Below are positions 61,354 to 64,000 of a stretch of DNA of 64,000 nt, piece after piece. This stretch comes from Plectonema radiosum NIES-515. Its GTDB lineage: Bacteria; Cyanobacteriota; Cyanobacteriia; Cyanobacteriales; Nostocaceae. The stretch covers positions 51,855 to 115,854 of the forward strand of contig NZ_JAOWRF010000250.1 in the NCBI RefSeq assembly GCF_025753815.1. The letters run 5' to 3'. Positions within the stretch are counted from its first letter, which is position 1, and every line of letters starts with the position of its first letter. Made by a program: the position numbers and the translations under genes. Under the pieces are notes generated by a model. That model searched no databases. It saw only the letters and a list, made by a program, of their open reading frames with translations, and was not told the DNA's origin.

Positions 61354-62207
61354 TTGGGTGCAACTTCACTATTATACACTTTTTCTGACGAATGCAACAA
61401 CTTTTGATATTCTTTGCTGCTTGCCCAGCGATCAATTTCTCGCGCCCGCAGTACTGGCACTGGATGGGATAATTGAGAGGTGCGGGCTACTTTGACCATT
61501 TCACCCAATTCAGTCTTGCTAATATCATCGTAAGCGCGAGCTTGAGCGACAAAGGCATCGAGGTTGAGTTGGGGTGCTAATGTTGGGGAACCACCGGCAA
61601 GCTTCATTAAGACTGACATGACAACTTTGGGATCTTGGGTGGCTAATAATGCAGCGCGATCGCATGTAAACTCAGCACAGCGTACCCATTCTAAAAGTTG
61701 TGCTTGTATGCTTTGTGCTAGCATTGCTCCTATATTTGGTAGACTTGCGGCTGCTAATACCAATAAATTTACCGGAGTCAGGTAAACGCTGTGATCGCAC
61801 TTGAGATGTCCTAACTCGTGGGCAATCACTGCCTGAATCTCTAGGGGGGTGAGTAGATCAATCAGGGAAGTGTGTACGACAATAAAAGGCTGCTTCCCCC
61901 GCATGGCAAAAGTATAAGCGTTGGGAGCGGGATGTTGGCGGATATACAGTTGGGGAGGCTCCATATCCAATATTTTACAAGCTTCTAACAACAGCTTGTG
62001 TAAATCAGGTAGTTGTAGTTCACCAACCAAAACGCTGGAAGCGATATTTTCTACATAAAAAACTTGCTCTGCCAATGGTCCGAGCAAATTTCGCACGAGC
62101 ATGTCTAATCCGGGTATCTGCTTGAGAGCAAGAGTTGCTTCCAAGTCTAAAGGATGACGAAAAGAATCTGCTTTGATACCAATGAGCTGAGTCTTAAAAA
62201 AGGACAT
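61332..62207 (-). CDS. M48-family zinc metalloprotease
   Basis: The 291-residue membrane-associated peptidase resembles HtpX/Oma1-type enzymes. The zinc motif is AVIAHELGHLKCDH (HExxH with the catalytic Glu). The third ligand is likely the Glu in the AEFTCDRAALLAT segment, and hydrophobic stretches lie at VNLLVLAAASLPNIGAML and near it. The N-terminal part has PQLYIRQHPAPNAYTFAMRG, typical of the family. Such proteases remove damaged membrane proteins. The last codons (GGWRNW and the stop) lie inside the tRNA-Leu gene, and the stop TAG comes from the tRNA D loop. Relatives usually end near KxYxxE, so the tail may be an accident of the overlap. Confidence 0.9.
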   Translation of the reverse strand: MSFFKTQLIGIKADSFRHPLDLEATLALKQIPGLDMLVRNLLGPLAEQVFYVENIASSVLVGELQLPDLHKLLLEACKILDMEPPQLYIRQHPAPNAYTFAMRGKQPFIVVHTSLIDLLTPLEIQAVIAHELGHLKCDHSVYLTPVNLLVLAAASLPNIGAMLAQSIQAQLLEWVRCAEFTCDRAALLATQDPKVVMSVLMKLAGGSPTLAPQLNLDAFVAQARAYDDISKTELGEMVKVARTSQLSHPVPVLRAREIDRWASSKEYQKLLHSSEKVYNSEVAPKGGWRNW

Positions 62208-62425
62208 AGCAATCGAAACGAAAAGAAATTAAGAAATGGTGGGATGTAACTGCTGATATATACAGCCTCCCACCGCTAGTATAACGACAATTAGGCAGGG
62301 CAGATGCCCTACTTATGACTCGTAGCGAGCGATTTATCGCTCAATTTTAAGCGCTTAAGCGCTGACTACGAACTTTCAAAGCTAATGACGTAAACTACTA
62401 CGTTGAAATCGACGTTTGAGGATTA
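62208..62425. other. Short intergenic region with palindromes
   Basis: GAGCGAT-TT-ATCGCTC (about 62327-62342) and AGCGCTTAAGCGCT (62350-62363) are perfect palindromes. They may act as a terminator region for murA or be repeat fragments. Confidence 0.4.
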
Positions 62426-63778
62426 CTAGCTATTGCGGGTAATTGGTGCATCCGTCGGTGTTTCGTTCACGCGGAGAATTTTTGCTCCCAATTGTTGTAA
62501 CTTCAGATCAAGGCGATCGTAGCCGCGATCTAAATGGTGCAATCCCTGAATTGTCGTTTTGCCTTCAGCTGCCAGTCCTGCCAAGACTAAGGCTGCTGAT
62601 GCCCGCAAGTCTGTACCTAATACAGGTGCGCCAGATAACATCGGTACTCCCCGAACGAAAGCTGCGTTGCCTTTAACGCGAATGTCTGCTCCTAAGCGAT
62701 TCAACTCGGAAGCGTGACGCAAGCGATTTTCAAACACAGATTCGTTGATTATGCTGTCGCCCTCTGCTACGGTTAGCAAAGCCATAAATAATGCTTGCAT
62801 ATCCGTGGGAAAGCCTGGATGCGGCAAGGTTTCAATATCCGTCGCTCTCAGGGTTTGAGCGGGTAAAATGCGTAAGCAATCAGGTGCTTCTTCAATTATG
62901 GAGACACCAATATCCCGCAGTTTGGCAAGTACTGGAATCAAATGCTCTGGTATCACTGGTGAGAGGGTGATTTCCGATCGCGTGATCGCTCCAGCAACCA
63001 ATAATGTACCTGTTTCAATGCGATCGGGAATAATAGAGTAGTCTACAGAATGCAACTTGGGGACACCGACGACGGTAATCGTACTAGTGCCCGCACCTTG
63101 AATCTTTGCTCCCATCGCGTTACAAAAATTCGCCAAATCGACTACTTCTGGCTCCCGTGCCGCATTTTCTAAGGTAGTTTCCCCCGAAGCCAGAGTAGCT
63201 GCCATCATCAAGGTTTCCGTTGCACCAACGCTGGGGCTGTCGAGGTAAATCTTGGCTCCTTTGAGCCTAGCATTACTACCTGGGACATAAGCATTACAAA
63301 TGCCATGTTCTATCTGCACTTCGGCTCCCATCGCTTGTAGTCCCCGGACATGCAGATCAACCGGTCTTGCCCCAATTGCACAACCACCTGGTAATGGCAT
63401 CTGTGCTACTCCCAGTCGTGCCAGAATTGCACCAATGGCAAAAAAACTTGCCCGCAACTGGGTAACTAGTTCGTAAGGAGCTTTGGACGTTGTAATTTCG
63501 CTGGCGTTGATATCTAAAATATCATCGTGTTGCTCTAAACGAAGACCCAAAGCTGACAAAACTTGACCCATCCGCTTGACATCAGCCAATAATGGAACGT
63601 TGCGGATGCGGCAATCTCCCGAACATAGTAAGGCTCCAGCCATGATTACCAATGCTGAATTTTTTGCCCCACTAATTTTCACATGACCTCGCAAACGATG
63701 CCCACCCCAGATTTGCAAGACTGAGGAGTCTGCTTCAGATGAAGATTTTGCATCTGGTAAGCTGGTATTCGTATTAAT
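62426..63778 (-). CDS. murA: UDP-N-acetylglucosamine 1-carboxyvinyltransferase MurA, apparent ATT start
   Basis: MurA catalyses the first committed step of peptidoglycan synthesis, adding enolpyruvate from PEP to UDP-GlcNAc. The conserved body begins [20 protein letters not shown] with [13 protein letters not shown], continues through [15 protein letters not shown] and [16 protein letters not shown] (catalytic Cys, the fosfomycin target), and ends with [20 protein letters not shown]. The only canonical start is TTG at 63718, directly before QIWGG and without a ribosome site. A strong AGGAGGT at 63791-63785 is placed six bases before ATT at 63778, in frame and with no stop. The peptide it would start, [20 protein letters not shown], looks like a normal cyanobacterial MurA N-terminus. 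The length would be 450 residues instead of 430. Confidence 0.93.
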   Translation of the reverse strand: MNTNTSLPDAKSSSEADSSVLQIWGGHRLRGHVKISGAKNSALVIMAGALLCSGDCRIRNVPLLADVKRMGQVLSALGLRLEQHDDILDINASEITTSKAPYELVTQLRASFFAIGAILARLGVAQMPLPGGCAIGARPVDLHVRGLQAMGAEVQIEHGICNAYVPGSNARLKGAKIYLDSPSVGATETLMMAATLASGETTLENAAREPEVVDLANFCNAMGAKIQGAGTSTITVVGVPKLHSVDYSIIPDRIETGTLLVAGAITRSEITLSPVIPEHLIPVLAKLRDIGVSIIEEAPDCLRILPAQTLRATDIETLPHPGFPTDMQALFMALLTVAEGDSIINESVFENRLRHASELNRLGADIRVKGNAAFVRGVPMLSGAPVLGTDLRASAALVLAGLAAEGKTTIQGLHHLDRGYDRLDLKLQQLGAKILRVNETPTDAPITRNS

Positions 63779-63784
63779 AAGCCT

Positions 63785-63791
63785 ACCTCCT
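63785..63791 (-). promoter_or_regulatory. Ribosome binding site that decides the murA start
   Basis: The - strand sequence AGGAGGT is followed by AGGCTT and then ATTAATACG. Spacing is optimal for ATT at 63778 and far too long (over 60 bases) for TTG at 63718. Confidence 0.7.
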
Positions 63792-64000
63792 AAAGAAATT
63801 CAGTAATTTTAAAGATTTCAAGTTGGTTTCGATTCTACAGGAAAGATTCGATTTGTCTACATTTTTGCCCTAGATATAGCATTTATTTAGTGAGAATTTG
63901 CTCTTCCAAGCGATTTGGAGTCAGCCTTTTAAGCATTTGTAAAATAAGTGCGCTGAGTAATGCATAGTATAGCGGGAGTGGGGCAGGGGGAGATGGGGGG

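Noticed and set aside
61172..61495. + strand frame across the MITE and tRNA-Leu
   Set aside because: It crosses a tRNA and the conserved end of the M48 gene in antisense; a shadow frame.

Overview
The window is a chromosomal stretch of a cyanobacterium, most likely a filamentous, heterocyst-forming type. GCGATCGC (HIP1) octamers are scattered throughout. The AT-rich intergenic DNA is full of short palindromic elements of the kind common in Nostocales. Several genes are of cyanobacterial type: a SpoIID/LytB-like protein, a tyrosine autokinase with a Tyr-rich tail, MurA, and tRNA-Gln(UUG) and tRNA-Leu(CAA). The genus cannot be fixed from sequence alone.

Layout. 1-1719: an IS200/IS605-type element with divergent tnpA (Y1 transposase) and tnpB (RuvC nuclease). 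1.7-4.4 kb: decayed DNA with a frameshifted histidine kinase and a PIN-toxin relic. 4.4-15.1 kb: ordinary genes (SpoIID-like protein, radical SAM protein, fatty-acid-hydroxylase-type enzyme, two conserved unknowns, a Wzc-like tyrosine autokinase, tRNA-Gln). 16.1-24.75 kb: a complete lasso-peptide-type RiPP cluster on the + strand. It holds B1 (RRE/PqqD), B2 (leader peptidase), C (macrolactam synthetase), two tandem precursor genes, an HPr-kinase-like kinase, an ABC exporter and a nucleotidyltransferase. 24.7-59.6 kb: a large polysaccharide locus, almost all on the - strand. It holds about a dozen glycosyltransferases, a Wzy-like polymerase, UDP-galactopyranose mutase, GDP-mannose dehydratase, methyltransferases, acyltransferases, an intact Wzm/Wzt exporter, a second Wzt beside a truncated Wzm, and a WecG/TagA transferase. 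Two secreted double-domain pectate-lyase-like proteins lie inside it on the opposite strand. 61.3-63.8 kb: tRNA-Leu, an M48 peptidase and MurA.

How the genes work together. In the lasso cluster, B1 should bind the YxxPxLxxxG leader, B2 should cut it, C should close the ring, and the ABC protein should export the product. The kinase and nucleotidyltransferase are candidate tailoring enzymes. In the polysaccharide locus, nucleotide-sugar enzymes feed the glycosyltransferases, and Wzm/Wzt or the Wzy-like protein complete export or polymerisation.

Two themes recur. The polysaccharide locus carries visible scars of cassette shuffling: duplicated wzt and GT2 5' halves, a wzm stump, and three copies of a glycosyltransferase 3' relic. 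Miniature palindromic elements have also landed at gene ends, where they supply the C-termini of the lasso kinase and a HicB-like protein and abut tRNA-Leu. The most novel candidates are the two lasso precursors with unusually long, two-cysteine tails, an in-frame triplication of a signal-peptide segment, and an apparent ATT start codon for murA.
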